From: Streptomyces barkulensis
GTDB lineage: Bacteria > Actinomycetota > Actinomycetes > Streptomycetales > Streptomycetaceae
Assembly (NCBI RefSeq): GCF_002843305.1
Contig: NZ_PGSG01000059.1
Location: 1 to 64,000 of the forward strand
Length of the DNA stretch: 64,000 nucleotides
Direction: 5' to 3'
In this document: in pieces, positions 35,669 to 43,775 of the stretch
Numbering within the stretch: position 1 is the stretch's first letter
Layout: each line of letters starts with the position of its first letter
Translations under genes and position numbers: made by a program
The notes under the pieces: model-generated
What the model was told of the DNA's origin: nothing
Databases searched by the model: none
The model's input: the letters and a program-made list of their open reading frames with translations, nothing else

Positions 35669-36730
35669 TCAGGTCTGCGTCTCCGGCTCGTACGCGTCGG
35701 GATGCAGGCCGAACGTCCAGGCGACGCCCTCGCGGGCGGTCCGTGTGGACGGCGGCACCCTCAGCCAGTACGTGCGGTGCGTACCGTCCGGCTCGGGAGT
35801 GGAGTTGACCACCTCGACCGTCAGCACGGGCTCGTCGCCCTCCAGGTCGATCCGCCACAGCACGCCGGTGGAGTCCCGGTGGACCGGCCGGGCGCCGGAC
35901 TCGGACAGGTAGCGGTCGTAACCGTAGTGCTCCAGCATCACGCGGCGCAGTTCGGCGTTCTCCTCCGCACGGATGCGTTCGGGGGTGAGGGCGTCCAGCC
36001 CGGCGAGGAAACCCGCCGGGACCGGCATGCCCTTCCAGGCGTACAGGGCGAAGCCGTCGGGGAAGAGCAGTGCGGGGCCGTCGCTCCGGTCGAGCCGTCC
36101 GGCCTCGTCGCGGTGGAGCTCCACCGGGCGCTCGGCGACGACCGCCACCCGCTCGTAGGGCCACCACCAGCCCGCGGCGCGGGCGACCGCCGCAAGCCCT
36201 CCCAGCGGACCGGTCCCCTCCCCGCCGCCGAGAGCGGCCAGCCAGGGTGCGTCGTGCTGGCCGAGCACCGCGTCCAGCAGGGCCAGCCGCACCGCGGGCT
36301 CGTCCGCGGGCGAGGGCGAGGGCGAGGCATCCTCGACGACGCCGGTGCGTACGCGCTCCACCAGGAGTGTGGTGGTGTCCCACAGCGGTGCGCCGGTGCG
36401 CGCCCAGTGCTCCGCCCACCCCACCGGGCCCAGCCTCCCGTGCAGCCGCTGCCGCTCCGCCGCCCACGGCAGGGTGCGGACCTCCCGCCGTACGCCGCGC
36501 CCCGCTCCCCGCAGGGTTCGTACGGCGGCCACGGCCGCGCGCGGCGAGCCGGCCCACACGATGCGCTCGGGCTCGGCGAGCCCGGCCGTGCGGTACGCCA
36601 GGCGCACCCCGGCCTCCGCGGCGGGCCGGTCGGCCGGGCCGGTCCGTGCCGCGACCTGGCGCCACCGCTCCACCTCCCCCACCGTGCCCACCAGTTCACT
36701 CGTCCGGGTGTTCGTCACCGTCACCGTCAC
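35669..36730 (-). CDS. DUF6745-type protein
   Basis: Start among stacked GTG codons (36733, 36730, 36724) behind AGAAGGAG; I take 36730. 353 residues. Features: RRMLRHYG-like LRRVMLEHYGYDRYL, DGPALLFPDGFALYAWKGMPVP, DSTGVLWRIDLEGDEPVLTVEVVNSTPEPDG and PPSTRTAREGVAWTFGL, which match the pattern I associate with DUF6745 proteins. No catalytic motif is obvious. It forms a two-gene unit with the 108-residue gene and is divergent from the STM4015 operon, hinting at a shared process. Confidence 0.72.
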   Translation of the reverse strand: MTVTVTNTRTSELVGTVGEVERWRQVAARTGPADRPAAEAGVRLAYRTAGLAEPERIVWAGSPRAAVAAVRTLRGAGRGVRREVRTLPWAAERQRLHGRLGPVGWAEHWARTGAPLWDTTTLLVERVRTGVVEDASPSPSPADEPAVRLALLDAVLGQHDAPWLAALGGGEGTGPLGGLAAVARAAGWWWPYERVAVVAERPVELHRDEAGRLDRSDGPALLFPDGFALYAWKGMPVPAGFLAGLDALTPERIRAEENAELRRVMLEHYGYDRYLSESGARPVHRDSTGVLWRIDLEGDEPVLTVEVVNSTPEPDGTHRTYWLRVPPSTRTAREGVAWTFGLHPDAYEPETQT

Positions 36731-36768
36731 CACTCCTTCTCCGCTCTTCCCCGGCCGGCCCACGACGC

Positions 36769-37095
36769 TCAGTCGGCGACGATCCGCACGGCGCCCGGGA
36801 CGTACTCGCGTTGCCGGACCACCCGGTACCAGCCCCTGGGCAGCGGTATCGCGGCGTGCTCCTCGTGCACCACCCGCCCGCCGTCGGGGAGGTGGAGCAG
36901 CAGCGGTCCGAACGGCCCCGCCTCCCGCACGAGCCGGCCCGGTCCCACCACGGCGTGCGCGTGCCCGGTGACCTCGCCCAGGGCCAGCACCATCCGCCCC
37001 CGGGCGTCCCGCGGCAGTCCGGTCCGCCCCGTGGCGCCGTCCGGCACGGCCTCCTCGTCCACCGGCACGATCAGCACGTCTCCCTGGCGGTACAC
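36769..37095 (-). CDS. Small conserved protein paired with DUF6745
   Basis: GTG 37095 follows GAGGGGAGA on the minus strand; 108 residues. MYRQGDVLIVPVDEEAVP, LALGEVTGHAHAVVGPG, HEEHAAIPLPRGWYRVVRQREYVPGAVR form a compact beta-rich protein. His residues at GHAHAV and HEEHAA recur as in cupin-like or metal-binding folds, but I do not recognise a named family. It probably shares a transcript with the DUF6745 gene. Confidence 0.72.
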   Translation of the reverse strand: MYRQGDVLIVPVDEEAVPDGATGRTGLPRDARGRMVLALGEVTGHAHAVVGPGRLVREAGPFGPLLLHLPDGGRVVHEEHAAIPLPRGWYRVVRQREYVPGAVRIVAD

Positions 37096-37161
37096 AGAGC
37101 TCTCCCCTCGACGTCCGCACCGGTCGGTCCGGCGGCGGTGAACGGAAAGCTAGGGCAGGGG

Positions 37162-37209
37162 TCTGACAGAGCACCCCGAAGGACCCGGGCCGCGCAGCGG
37201 GCTGTCAGA
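37162..37209. promoter_or_regulatory. Inverted repeat in the divergent promoter region of the STM4015 operon
   Basis: tctgacag (37162-37169) and ctgtcaga (37202-37209) are perfect 8-base complements, 32 bases apart, between the divergent start codons at 37095 and 37260. They may be two half sites for one regulator controlling both directions. Confidence 0.4.
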
Positions 37210-37259
37210 GGCGGTTGATAGAACGTTCCGTACTGTCGGCACGCGTTCGGGGGAGCCCC

Positions 37260-38231
37260 ATGACCGTCAACGAGCACCTGCGGGAGCTGTACGCCCTGCC
37301 CGCCCACACCTACGTGCCGCCCGGCACGGACGGCGGCCCGGCGGACCCCCTGCCCGCGGCAGCGTCCGTGGCGTGGCGCCTGTCCTACGACCCCTACGAC
37401 GACGACTTCCCGGCCGAGGACTTCGAGGACGTCTGGCGCGGCTTCCTGGCGGCCGTGGACACCACGGCCGTCCGCGCCCTGATCATCGGCCAGTGGGGCG
37501 AGGCCTACGAATCGGACTCCGGTCTCGCCGTCGAACTGCTCACCTCGAACGCGGACCGGTTCCCCGCCCTGGAGGCCGTGTTCATCGGCGACATCGTGGC
37601 GGAGGAGTCGGAGATCTCCTGGATCGAGCAGACCGACGTCACCCCGGTCCTGGAGGCCTATCCCCGGCTGCGCGAGTTCGGGGTGCGCGGTGGTTCCGGC
37701 CTGACGCTCCGCCCTCTGCGCCACGAGCACCTGCGCACCCTGGTGTTCGAGGCGGGCGGACTGCCCGGCGGCGTCGTGCGCGCGGTCGCCGAAAGCGACC
37801 TGCCCGCGCTGGGCCGGCTCGAACTGTGGCTCGGCGTCAGCGAGTACGGGGGCGACGCCACCGTGGAGGACCTGGCTCCGATCCTGACCGGGGAACGCCT
37901 GCCCGCACTGCGCGGCCTGGGGCTGAAGAACAGCGAACTGCAGGACGAGATCGCCGCCGCCGTGGCCGGAGCGCCCGTGGTGGCGCGGCTGCGCGCCCTG
38001 GATCTGTCCATGGGCACCCTCACCGACCGCGGTGCCGAGTCGCTGCTGAGCGGGCAGCCTCTCACCCACCTGGCACGACTCGACCTCGCCCACCACTTCC
38101 TGAGCGACGCCGTGATGGAGCGGCTGCGCGAGGAACTGGAGAGCGCCGGAGTCGATGTGGACCTCTCCGACCAGGAGAAGCCGGACGAGTACCGCGGCGA
38201 GGTCTGGCGCTATGTCGCCGTCTCCGAGTGA
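37260..38231 (+). CDS. STM4015-family LRR-like protein
   Basis: ATG 37260 follows GGGGGAG; 323 residues. Repeating leucine-rich units are visible: FPALEAVFIGD, YPRLREFGVRG, HLRTLVFEAG, LPALGRLELWLG, LPALRGLGLKNS, VARLRALDLSMG, LTHLARLDLAHHFLSD. This matches the STM4015 family, always first in the STM4015-4011 gene set. LRRs are protein-interaction scaffolds, so it may be a substrate carrier or recognition subunit. Cytoplasmic: no signal peptide. Confidence 0.88.
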   Translation: MTVNEHLRELYALPAHTYVPPGTDGGPADPLPAAASVAWRLSYDPYDDDFPAEDFEDVWRGFLAAVDTTAVRALIIGQWGEAYESDSGLAVELLTSNADRFPALEAVFIGDIVAEESEISWIEQTDVTPVLEAYPRLREFGVRGGSGLTLRPLRHEHLRTLVFEAGGLPGGVVRAVAESDLPALGRLELWLGVSEYGGDATVEDLAPILTGERLPALRGLGLKNSELQDEIAAAVAGAPVVARLRALDLSMGTLTDRGAESLLSGQPLTHLARLDLAHHFLSDAVMERLREELESAGVDVDLSDQEKPDEYRGEVWRYVAVSE

Positions 38232-39423
38232 TCCCGGCGGCAGCGGCCCCGGCGGCGGGGCGCCGCGGTTCGCCGTCGTCGGCAACCCCGGAAACCGCCG
38301 GGTGGAGTCGTTCACGGCGGCCGTCGCCGGTGCGGGGCTGCCCGCGCCCCGCGTACTGCCGTGGGCCGAGGTGCTGACCGGCGGCGTGCGGTTCGCGGCG
38401 GGCGAGACCGTGCGGATCGACTCGCCCGGCGAGGATCCGCGGGTCGAGCGTCTGCTGCGCGGGGTGGACGATCCGGCGCGCGTGGAGGGCACGGCCCGCT
38501 GGTACGCGGGCTTCACCACGGCCGTACGCCGTGTCGCCGGGGCCGCCCGGGCCGCCGGGTGCGCGCTGCTGGACGGCCCGGACGATCTGGCGGTGCTCTT
38601 CGACAAGCGGCTGTGCCACGGAGCGCTGTCCGGGGCTGGTGTCCCGGTGCCCCCCTCACCGACCTCCGGCCCCCGCGCCGCGCCGGTGACGGGCTGGGAG
38701 GACGTGCGCGCGGCGATGCGTGACACGGGGATGCGCCGGGTCTTCGTCAAACTCGCCCACGCGTCCTCCGCCTCCGGGGTGCTGGCCGTCGAGTCGGGCG
38801 GGCGCGGCCGGTGGCGCGCCACCACATCCGTCGAACGCACCCCGGACGGGAGTCTGTTCAACTCCCTGCGGGTGCGGCGCTACGACGGCGAGTCCGGCAT
38901 CGCCGCCGTGGTCGACGCCCTGGCGCCGGACGGCCTGCACATCGAGCGCTGGCTGCCCAAGGCCTCCCAGCACGGCAGGGCGGCCGACCTGCGGGTGGTC
39001 GTGGTGGCCGGGGAGGCGACCCATGCCCTGGTGCGCACCGGCCACTCCCCCATGACCAACCTCCACCTCGGCGGTGCCCGCGGCGATCTGGCCGCGGCCC
39101 GCGCCGCGGCGGAGGCGGCCGGAGTGTCCTGGACGCGGGTGCTGGAGGTGTGCGAACGTGCCGCGGCCTGCTTCCCCGCCACCCTGTGCGTCGGTGTGGA
39201 CCTGCTGCCAGCCGCCGGATGGCGGCGTTTCACCGTCGGAGAGGTGAACGCCTTCGGCGACCTGCTGCCCCGGCTGACCGGACTGGCCGGCGGCCGGGCC
39301 GAGGGGCGGGACACCTACGCGGCACAGGTCGACGCCGTTCTGCGCGGTGCGGTACCGGGCGGACCGGCTGCCGGCCGGCCGGCAGCCGGAGGACGGGAGG
39401 AGGCCCGCCGTGCGGCCCGGTGA
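38212..39423 (+). CDS. STM4014-family ATP-grasp-like protein
   Basis: ATG 38212 lies 20 bases inside the STM4015 gene; 403 residues. FAVVGNPGNRRVESFTAAV opens a preATP-grasp-like domain; DKRLCHGALSGAGVPVP and RRVFVKLAHASSASGV (Lys180) match ATP-grasp substrate- and ATP-binding regions, and CVGVDLLPAAG...FTVGEVNAFGDLLP the metal-binding end. ATP-grasp enzymes join a carboxylate to an amine or thiol through acyl phosphate. Its substrate here is unknown. The C-terminal ~25 residues are Gly/Ala/Arg-rich. Confidence 0.85.
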   Translation: MSPSPSDPGGSGPGGGAPRFAVVGNPGNRRVESFTAAVAGAGLPAPRVLPWAEVLTGGVRFAAGETVRIDSPGEDPRVERLLRGVDDPARVEGTARWYAGFTTAVRRVAGAARAAGCALLDGPDDLAVLFDKRLCHGALSGAGVPVPPSPTSGPRAAPVTGWEDVRAAMRDTGMRRVFVKLAHASSASGVLAVESGGRGRWRATTSVERTPDGSLFNSLRVRRYDGESGIAAVVDALAPDGLHIERWLPKASQHGRAADLRVVVVAGEATHALVRTGHSPMTNLHLGGARGDLAAARAAAEAAGVSWTRVLEVCERAAACFPATLCVGVDLLPAAGWRRFTVGEVNAFGDLLPRLTGLAGGRAEGRDTYAAQVDAVLRGAVPGGPAAGRPAAGGREEARRAAR

Positions 39424-40264
39424 CGTCGAAGCCCGCGCGGGCATCCCGGACATGAACCGGATCGTGGGCAGCCACGACCTGCTGCTGGTCACTCTGGACA
39501 CCCTGCGCCACGACGTGGCCCGCGATCTGGCGGCCGAGGGCGCCATCCCCAACCTGGCACGGCACCTGCCGGACGGGCGATGGGAGGAGAGGCACTCCCC
39601 CGCCAGTTTCACCTACGCCTCCCACCAGGCGTTCTTCGCCGGTTTCCTGCCCACTCCCACCGCTCCGGGGCCGCATCCGCGACTGTTCGCGGCGCGTTTC
39701 GAGGGCAGTGAGAGCACCGCGGGGAGCACCTGGGTCTTCGACGCGCCGGATCTGGTGACCGGGCTGGCACAGGCCGGCTACCACACGGCGTGCATCGGAG
39801 GCGTGGGCTTCTTCAACAAGCGCGGCGCACTCGGTTCGGTGCTGCCCGGCCTGTTCGCCGAGAGCCACTGGGAGCCGGAGTTCTCCGTCGCCTCCCCCAC
39901 CTCCTTCGAGGCTCAGGTCGCCCGTGCCGAGGAGGTGGTGGCCGCGCTCCCGGCCGGGAAGCGGCTGTTCCTGTTCGTCAACGTCTCGGCGCTGCACCAG
40001 CCCAACTGGTTCCACCTGCCCGGTGCCACGGCCGGGGCCGGGGACTCCCTCGCCACCCACGCGGCGGCGCTGCGCTATGTGGACCGGCACATCGGGCGCC
40101 TGTTCGCCGCCGCGAGCAGCCGCCGCCCGTGCTTCACCGTCGTCTGCTCCGACCACGGCACGGCCTACGGGGAGGACGGCCACACCGGCCACCGGATCGG
40201 CCACGAGGTGGTCTGGACGGTGCCGTACGCCCATTTCACCCTCGACGCCTGCGAGCCGCGATGA
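39410..40264 (+). CDS. STM4013/SEN3800-family hydrolase (alkaline phosphatase superfamily)
   Basis: GTG 39410 has GGGAGGAGG upstream and overlaps STM4014 by 14 bases; ATG 39452 is an alternative. 284 residues. LLLVTLDTLRHDV (Asp30) is the first metal site of the sulfatase/phosphatase superfamily, SFTYASHQAFFAGFLP carries the likely Thr/Ser nucleophile segment, and VVCSDHGTAYGEDGHTGHRIGHE (Asp248, His249 and later His) the second metal site. Expected activity is phosphate or sulfate ester hydrolysis or transfer. No signal peptide, so it acts in the cytoplasm. Confidence 0.87.
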   Translation: MRPGDVEARAGIPDMNRIVGSHDLLLVTLDTLRHDVARDLAAEGAIPNLARHLPDGRWEERHSPASFTYASHQAFFAGFLPTPTAPGPHPRLFAARFEGSESTAGSTWVFDAPDLVTGLAQAGYHTACIGGVGFFNKRGALGSVLPGLFAESHWEPEFSVASPTSFEAQVARAEEVVAALPAGKRLFLFVNVSALHQPNWFHLPGATAGAGDSLATHAAALRYVDRHIGRLFAAASSRRPCFTVVCSDHGTAYGEDGHTGHRIGHEVVWTVPYAHFTLDACEPR

Positions 40265-41691
40265 GCACCACGACCGTTTCCGCCGCCGTTCCGTTCCCGG
40301 ACGGCGCCCCGGGCCCGCACCGGGACCCGTACCGGAGCCCGTACCAGAGCTATGTGTACGCCTATCCGCACAAGACGGCCTACCGGCGGCTTCCGGAGCG
40401 GCCTGCGCTGCGCGGGCTGTGGGCGCGGGAGAGGACCGACGCGCTCTCGCTCTATCTGCACATCCCCTTCTGCGAGGTGCGCTGCGGCTTCTGCAACCTC
40501 TTCACCCGCATCGGCGCGCCCGACGGGCTGACCGGCGCCTACCTCGACGCGCTGGAGCGGCAGGCGGGTCCGGTGCGCGAGGCGCTGGGCGAGGGCGCCC
40601 GGTTCGCCACCGCGGCCTTCGGCGGCGGCACCCCCACCTTCCTGACCGCCGCCGAGCTGGAGCGGCTCTGCGACATCGCCGAGGAGCGGATGGGAGCGGA
40701 TCTGCGCGCGGTGCCCCTGTCGGTGGAGGCGTCCCCGTCGACCGCCACCGCCGACCGGCTGGCCGTCCTGGCCGGGCGCGGCACCACACGGCTGAGCCTC
40801 GGGGTGCAGAGCTTCGTCGACGCCGAGGCACGGGCCGCGGTGCGCCCCCAGCGGCGCTCGGACGTCGAGGCCGCGCTGGGCCGCGTCCGGGACGCGGGCA
40901 TCCCGGTGCTCAACATCGACCTGATCTACGGGATCGAGGGGCAGACCACCGCCACCTGGCAGCGCTCCCTGGACGCCGCGCTCGCCTGGGAGCCGGAGGA
41001 GTTCTACCTCTACCCGCTCTACGTCCGCCCGCTGACCGGTCTGGGACGCGCCGTCGCGGCCCCCGACGCCCCCGACGCCTCCGGTGTACCCGACCCCCGG
41101 TGGGACGCGCAGCGGCTGGCCCTGTACCGCCACGGCCGCGACCATCTGCTGGCACACGGCTACGAGCAGGTGTCGATGCGGATGTTCCGCCGCACCGGGA
41201 CGGCGGCCGCCGCAAGGACGGGCGGGGGCCCGGCCGACCACGCCTGCCAGACCGACGGCATGGTGGGGCTGGGTTGCGGCGCCCGGTCCTACACCTCCGC
41301 CCTGCACTACTCCTTCGACTACGCCGTGGGGATGCGCCGGATACGTTCCATCATCGACGACTACGTCTCCCGCCCGGCCGAGTCCTTCGCCCACGCGGAG
41401 GTCGGCCGGTGGATGGACACCGACGAGGCCCGCCGCAGGCACCTGCTCCAGTCGCTGCTCCGGGCCGAGGGGATGGAGACGGCGGAGTACACGGACCGGT
41501 TCGGTGCGCCGCCCGCCGAGCACTTCCCCGCCGAACTGGCCGGCTTCGCCGAGCGCGGCTGGCTGGACGAGGGCGGGGCCCCCGGGCGGCTGCGGCTGTC
41601 GGCGGAGGGCCTGGCCCACTCCGACGCGGTCGGCCCGGCCCTGTTCTCCCCGTCCGTGCGCGCCGCGATGGCCGCGTACGACCCGAGGTGA
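40261..41691 (+). CDS. STM4012-family radical SAM protein (HemN-like)
   Basis: ATG overlaps the hydrolase stop (ATGA); 476 residues. YLHIPFCEVRCGFCNLF gives the CX3CX2C cluster (Cys71, Cys75, Cys78). AAFGGGTPTFLTAAELERL, RLSLGVQSF, NIDLIYGIEGQTTATW and the C-terminal winged-helix-like region resemble HemN/HemW, but gene context sets it apart from heme synthesis. It should use a 4Fe-4S cluster and SAM for a radical reaction on the unknown STM substrate. Confidence 0.92.
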   Translation: MSTTTVSAAVPFPDGAPGPHRDPYRSPYQSYVYAYPHKTAYRRLPERPALRGLWARERTDALSLYLHIPFCEVRCGFCNLFTRIGAPDGLTGAYLDALERQAGPVREALGEGARFATAAFGGGTPTFLTAAELERLCDIAEERMGADLRAVPLSVEASPSTATADRLAVLAGRGTTRLSLGVQSFVDAEARAAVRPQRRSDVEAALGRVRDAGIPVLNIDLIYGIEGQTTATWQRSLDAALAWEPEEFYLYPLYVRPLTGLGRAVAAPDAPDASGVPDPRWDAQRLALYRHGRDHLLAHGYEQVSMRMFRRTGTAAAARTGGGPADHACQTDGMVGLGCGARSYTSALHYSFDYAVGMRRIRSIIDDYVSRPAESFAHAEVGRWMDTDEARRRHLLQSLLRAEGMETAEYTDRFGAPPAEHFPAELAGFAERGWLDEGGAPGRLRLSAEGLAHSDAVGPALFSPSVRAAMAAYDPR

Positions 41692-42593
41692 CGGAGATTG
41701 CCGTGGACCTGACCCTGCTCTACCGCGGGCCGCTGGCCTCGTGCGACTACGACTGCCCGTACTGCCCGTTCGCCAAGCGGCGCGACTCCCGCGAGCAGCT
41801 GCGCGCCGACCGGGAGGCGTTGGAGCGCTTCTCCGGCTGGGTGGCGGAGCAGCGCGAGGACCGGCTCTCGGTGCTGTTCACCCCGTGGGGCGAGGGCCTG
41901 GTGCGGTCGTGGTACCGGCACACCCTGGCCGGGCTGAGCCGGCTGCCGCACGTGGCACGGGTGGCGATCCAGACCAACCTGAGCTGCCGCACCGACTGGC
42001 TGGACGACGCCGACACCGGCACCCTCGCCCTGTGGTGCACCTACCATCCCGGCCAGACTCCCTACGGGCGTTTCCTGGCCAGGTGCCGCGAGCTGGCGGA
42101 CAAGGGCGTGCGCCACAGCGTCGGAATCGTCGGCCTGCCCGGCCATCTGCACCACGCCCGGCGGCTCCGCGCCGATCTGCCCGAGCACGTCTACCTGTGG
42201 GTCAACGCCGCCGAGGGCCATGCATACACGGACGAGGAGGCCGACCGGTGGACGGCGATCGACCCCCTCTTCCCGTACAGCCGCCACCCCCACCGCAGTG
42301 CCGGGCTCCCCTGCCGCACCGGTGAGTCCGTGGTCTCGGTGGACGGTGCCGGTACGGTGCGGCGCTGCCACTTCGTCCCGGCACCGCTGGGCAACCTCTA
42401 CGACGGCTCCTGGCGCGCGGCACTGCGGCCCAGGCCCTGTCCGCTGGCCGTCTGCGACTGCCACATCGGATACGTCCACCTGGAGTCGCTGCCGCTGTAC
42501 GACGTCTTCGCGGGCGGTGTCCTGGAGCGGATACCGGCCTCCTGGCCGGTATCCGGGGCGCGGACTCAGCGCTTGACGCCGACCCCGCCGTAG
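41688..42593 (+). CDS. STM4011-family radical SAM protein
   Basis: GTG overlaps the previous stop (GTGA); 301 residues. ASCDYDCPYCPFAKR carries CX3CX2C (Cys19, Cys23, Cys26). The C-terminal part has five more Cys (209, 227, 251, 256, 258) in GLPCRTG, RRCHFV and CPLAVCDCH, resembling a SPASM/Twitch-type auxiliary cluster domain. VSVDGAGTVRRCHFVPAPLGNLYDGSW is typical of SPASM proteins. It is the last gene of the operon and overlaps the convergent methyltransferase by 28 bases. Confidence 0.92.
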   Translation: MTEIAVDLTLLYRGPLASCDYDCPYCPFAKRRDSREQLRADREALERFSGWVAEQREDRLSVLFTPWGEGLVRSWYRHTLAGLSRLPHVARVAIQTNLSCRTDWLDDADTGTLALWCTYHPGQTPYGRFLARCRELADKGVRHSVGIVGLPGHLHHARRLRADLPEHVYLWVNAAEGHAYTDEEADRWTAIDPLFPYSRHPHRSAGLPCRTGESVVSVDGAGTVRRCHFVPAPLGNLYDGSWRAALRPRPCPLAVCDCHIGYVHLESLPLYDVFAGGVLERIPASWPVSGARTQRLTPTPP

Positions 42594-43405
42594 AGCGCCA
42601 CGCGGCGCAGTTCGCCGGGCTCGGGCACCGGTCCGTCCGGCCGCCACAGCGGAAGCTGCACCAGCCCGGGGTCGGTGAGGTCCCAGCCGTCGAAGAACGA
42701 CAGGATCTCGGCATGGCTGCGCAGGCTGACCTGGGCGGTGGCGTTCCGGTAGACGTCGGTGCCCTCCTCCACCCGCCGCTTCTCGTGGAAGTCCGAGGTG
42801 CCGTGGGTGAGGACGAGGCAGCTTCCGGGGGGCAGCGCGCCGCCGAGCGCGGCCACGAGTGCGGCGGGGTCCTCCTCGTCCTTGACGAAGTGCAGGACCG
42901 CGATGAGGAGGAGGGCCACCGGACGGTCGAAGTCGATCAGTTCCCGGACGGCCGGATGCCCGATGACGGCCTCGGGCCTGCGGGCGTCGGCCAGGACGAA
43001 CTCGGCGTTGCCCGCGCCGGTGAGCTTGGCGCCGGCGTGGACGGAGACGATGGGGTCGTTGTCGACGTACACCACACGGGTGTCGGGAGCCGCGGCCCGG
43101 GCGAGTTCGTGGGTGTTGGGCGAGGTGGGGATGCCGGTGCCGACGTCGATGATCTGACGGATGCCCAGCTCCTCCACCACCGTCCGCACCGCGCGGCCGA
43201 GGAAGTCCCGGTTGGCCCGGGCGCTCACCCGCACGTCGGGGGCCAACTTCATCAGGCGCTCGGCGGCCTCGCGGTCCACCTCGTAGTTGTCGCTTCCGCC
43301 GAGGTAGTAGTCGTACATGCGGGCCGGGTGCGGCCTGCTGGTGTCGATCTGCTCGGGCGTGAAGCCCTCGTGCGCCTGGTGGATCAGGTGGGGCTGGTCG
43401 GTCAT
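42566..43405 (-). CDS. DUF574 (Methyltransf_19) SAM-dependent methyltransferase
   Basis: ATG 43405; 279 residues. The hallmark DTSRPHPARMYDYYLGGSDNYEVDREAAE is followed by ANRDFLGRAVR, IIDVGTGIPTSPNTHELA, VVYVDNDPIVSVHA and RPVALLLIAVLHFV. This family is expanded in Streptomyces, with unclear methyl acceptors. A gatgac tandem repeat precedes the start. Its 3' end overlaps the STM4011 gene tail-to-tail. Confidence 0.95.
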   Translation of the reverse strand: MTDQPHLIHQAHEGFTPEQIDTSRPHPARMYDYYLGGSDNYEVDREAAERLMKLAPDVRVSARANRDFLGRAVRTVVEELGIRQIIDVGTGIPTSPNTHELARAAAPDTRVVYVDNDPIVSVHAGAKLTGAGNAEFVLADARRPEAVIGHPAVRELIDFDRPVALLLIAVLHFVKDEEDPAALVAALGGALPPGSCLVLTHGTSDFHEKRRVEEGTDVYRNATAQVSLRSHAEILSFFDGWDLTDPGLVQLPLWRPDGPVPEPGELRRVALYGGVGVKR

Positions 43406-43451
43406 GCCGTCGCCGTCCTCGTCATCGTCATCGTCATCGTCTCGTCGGTTC

Positions 43452-43775
43452 TCAACACGTGCTCTGCGCGGGATGTGCGGAGTGTGCGGGGCGCGGGGGC
43501 CGCGGTGCGGGGCCCGCGCTCTCCTGGACGAGCAGGAAGTCGGCCTCCCCCGCCTTGACGCCCCTGATGAACCCGGCCATCGCGTGGTGGGCGTATATCA
43601 GAGCGGGTCCGTCGGGGTCGGTGGACTGGCGCAGCGCCACCCTTCCGTCCGCGAGCCGCATGGCCTCCACACAGCTCCCCCCGTTGCCGCCGCTCCACGG
43701 CTTGCGCCAGCCCTCGCTCCCCAACTGCCGGGCGGGCATGCCGTTGTAGACGCGTTTTCCCATGGGGTGGTTCAC
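43452..43775 (-). CDS. DUF397 protein
   Basis: GTG 43775 overlaps the XRE stop (GTGA); ATG 43763 is an in-frame alternative. About 107 residues. WRKPWSGGNGGSCVEAMRLADGRVALRQSTDPDGPALIYAHHAMAGFIRGVKAGEADFL is the DUF397 domain; the Pro-rich tail is nonconserved. In Streptomyces these small proteins pair with XRE regulators as in BldB/AbaA-like and WhiJ-like modules and modulate them. Confidence 0.92.
   Translation of the reverse strand: MNHPMGKRVYNGMPARQLGSEGWRKPWSGGNGGSCVEAMRLADGRVALRQSTDPDGPALIYAHHAMAGFIRGVKAGEADFLLVQESAGPAPRPPRPAHSAHPAQSTC

Noticed and set aside
37221-37229. GAACGTTC palindrome before the STM4015 gene as a possible LexA box.
   Set aside because: Actinobacterial SOS boxes need GAAC-N4-GTTC; here the halves abut with no spacer.
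40261-41691. HemN/HemW (heme synthesis) assignment for the first radical SAM gene.
   Set aside because: The core is HemN-like, but coupling to STM4013, STM4014 and STM4011 and the long family-specific N-terminus fit STM4012 instead.
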